Assembly: GCA_016286535.1 (NCBI GenBank)
Contig: JAEESZ010000005.1
Location: forward strand, 1 to 64,000
Length of the DNA: 64,000 bases
Origin: Treponema sp.
GTDB lineage: Bacteria > Spirochaetota > Spirochaetia > Treponematales > Treponemataceae
Direction: 5' to 3'
Shown here: piece by piece, positions 63,209 to 64,000 of the stretch
Position numbering within the stretch: position 1 is the stretch's first letter
Layout: the number at the start of each line of letters is the position of its first letter
Notes under the pieces: generated by a model
What the model was told of the DNA's origin: nothing
What the model saw: the letters and a program-made list of their open reading frames with translations, nothing else
The model's database searches: none
Position numbers and translations under genes: made by a program

Positions 63209-64000
63209 TATGAGGCGTAAATACTTATTGCGCTGTAAATTATCAGAGAAATAATAATCTGTAAGCTTAAATAACCTGATGTAAATTCAATTGCTTCTTT
63301 ATCATTTGCATACATGCTTAAAAGGAAAGATGTTGGAACAAAGAAATAGACAAGCAGGGCCACTCTTAATTCCGGGCTGAGTCCAACGGTAATGGAAATT
63401 ACAAGCAGAGTAATAAGACACAAAATTATCTGTATACCGTAGCGGAGGAAGGCAAGTTTTAAGCCTTTTTTAAGAACATTCCAGTCGAATACAAGGCCTG
63501 AACCAATGCAGATTAAAATCATTGGTGAAAGAGGCTGTATAAACATGTTTACAGTTTTAGTGTAAAGGTTTGCCGCTTTTGAGTTATCAATAATTTCGCC
63601 TAAATTAAAGGCAGCTCCTATAAAACCAAGAATAACAGCAATTATCAAAGGATTTGTGATGATTGAAATAAAGATTTCTTTTTTAGTCATCTGCTGGCCG
63701 GCAAGAAACTTTAACCCGGTGGCCATTACGGTAAAACAGAAAATACCGCTGAAAATGTCCATGGAAACTATGCTGAACATTGCTTCGCTTTTATGACCAA
63801 CCAGAATTGCTATCAGAGCCCATCCAAAAAGACCGCCTTCGTAAGTTGTCATAGCGTAAGGAACATAGCCGTTTATAGAAGGGTCAAAAAATCTTTTAAA
63901 TAAAAAGCCCAGTCCAAATGCAGTAAAAAGAATAAAAATTTCCAGGCCAATTAAAAGCAGGGAATCCAGGCTGAAAGATCCGTGAATTAAGGTATCAAAA
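63199..64000 (-). CDS. AEC family (auxin efflux carrier-like) transporter, partial
   Basis: The frame stays open to the window's right edge, so the N-terminus is outside. About 266 residues are visible with eight or so membrane helices. NGYVPYAMTTYEGGLFGWAL, with a helix-breaking Pro, and NPLIIAVILGFIGAAF and PLSPMILICIGSGLVF are typical of AEC carriers, which move malate, amino acids or similar anions. The substrate is unknown. An apparent start at 63852 is internal: the upstream codons continue the family pattern. Confidence 0.85.
   Translation of the reverse strand, partial: FDTLIHGSFSLDSLLLIGLEIFILFTAFGLGFLFKRFFDPSINGYVPYAMTTYEGGLFGWALIAILVGHKSEAMFSIVSMDIFSGIFCFTVMATGLKFLAGQQMTKKEIFISIITNPLIIAVILGFIGAAFNLGEIIDNSKAANLYTKTVNMFIQPLSPMILICIGSGLVFDWNVLKKGLKLAFLRYGIQIILCLITLLVISITVGLSPELRVALLVYFFVPTSFLLSMYANDKEAIEFTSGYLSLQIIISLIIYSAISIYASYYL

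Noticed and set aside
63199..63852. AEC transporter as a complete 217-residue gene
   Set aside because: The reading frame continues to the window edge with family-like hydrophobic segments, so the apparent start is internal.
1..64000. tRNA, rRNA, prophage, insertion sequence or defence system
   Set aside because: Reading the intergenic gaps and all long ORFs, I found no tRNA-like cloverleaf, transposase, integrase, phage structural or defence gene. A tRNAscan and HMM search would settle this.

Overview
The window reads as chromosomal DNA around the replication origin of a low-GC spirochaete, most likely a gut or rumen-type Treponema. This rests on protein resemblance and layout, not on a database search. 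The layout includes a dnaA-dnaN-recF-DUF721 cluster followed by rpmH-rnpA-yidD-yidC-jag, a divergent gyrB-gyrA pair, and a secreted cyclophilin-FKBP fusion of a type known from Treponema. There are no rRNA or tRNA genes, insertion sequences, prophage or CRISPR arrays that I can see. Gene density is high and both strands are used.

Layout. 0-4.4 kb: the end of queH, an ArgA-type N-acetylglutamate synthase and a strongly codon-biased pyruvate phosphate dikinase. 4.4-16 kb: mostly single genes, including a secreted small protein, a GNAT acetyltransferase, a DUF368 lipid-carrier transporter, a UPF0210 protein, a GH18 glycosidase, a ModF-like tandem ATPase, a tocopherol-cyclase-like protein, a YchJ-like SEC-C protein, an RlmB-like methyltransferase, a hemolysin III/TrhA protein, BirA and a small alarmone synthetase. 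16-30 kb: a LuxR regulator, ABC transporter parts, a solute-binding protein with an Rrf2 regulator, an acyl-CoA synthetase, a lipoprotein/VTC/DUF4956 trio, a DMT permease and an amino-acid ABC transporter lacking its binding protein.

30.6-39 kb is a complete aromatic amino-acid operon: pheA, aroB, aroC, an aroE-aroK fusion, aroQ, aroA, tyrA and DAHP synthase. In front of it are a TTGACC/TATAAT promoter, an 18-residue leader peptide in which 9 residues are Phe or Tyr, mutually exclusive hairpins and a strong terminator. This is a textbook-type translational attenuator that should control the whole pathway by Phe/Tyr supply.

39-58 kb is the origin region: htpG, then a non-coding stretch with seven perfect-core ParB sites (parS) spaced 55-61 bp apart, a DnaA-box cluster, gyrA and gyrB pointing left, and dnaA, dnaN, recF, a DciA-like gene, rpmH, rnpA, yidD, yidC and jag pointing right. 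A second DnaA-box cluster lies between dnaA and dnaN, so the origin may be bipartite. A family of 16-bp palindromes (TAAC-N3-CG-N3-GTTA) recurs in these intergenic gaps. 58-64 kb holds DUF763, AzlCD, an HrpB-like helicase and a truncated AEC transporter.

A recurrent theme is -10 boxes lying only 5-8 nt upstream of start codons that lack a Shine-Dalgarno sequence. This suggests that many single genes here give leaderless mRNAs. The most noteworthy items are the regular parS array, the Phe/Tyr attenuator, the origin-associated palindrome family and the leaderless pattern.
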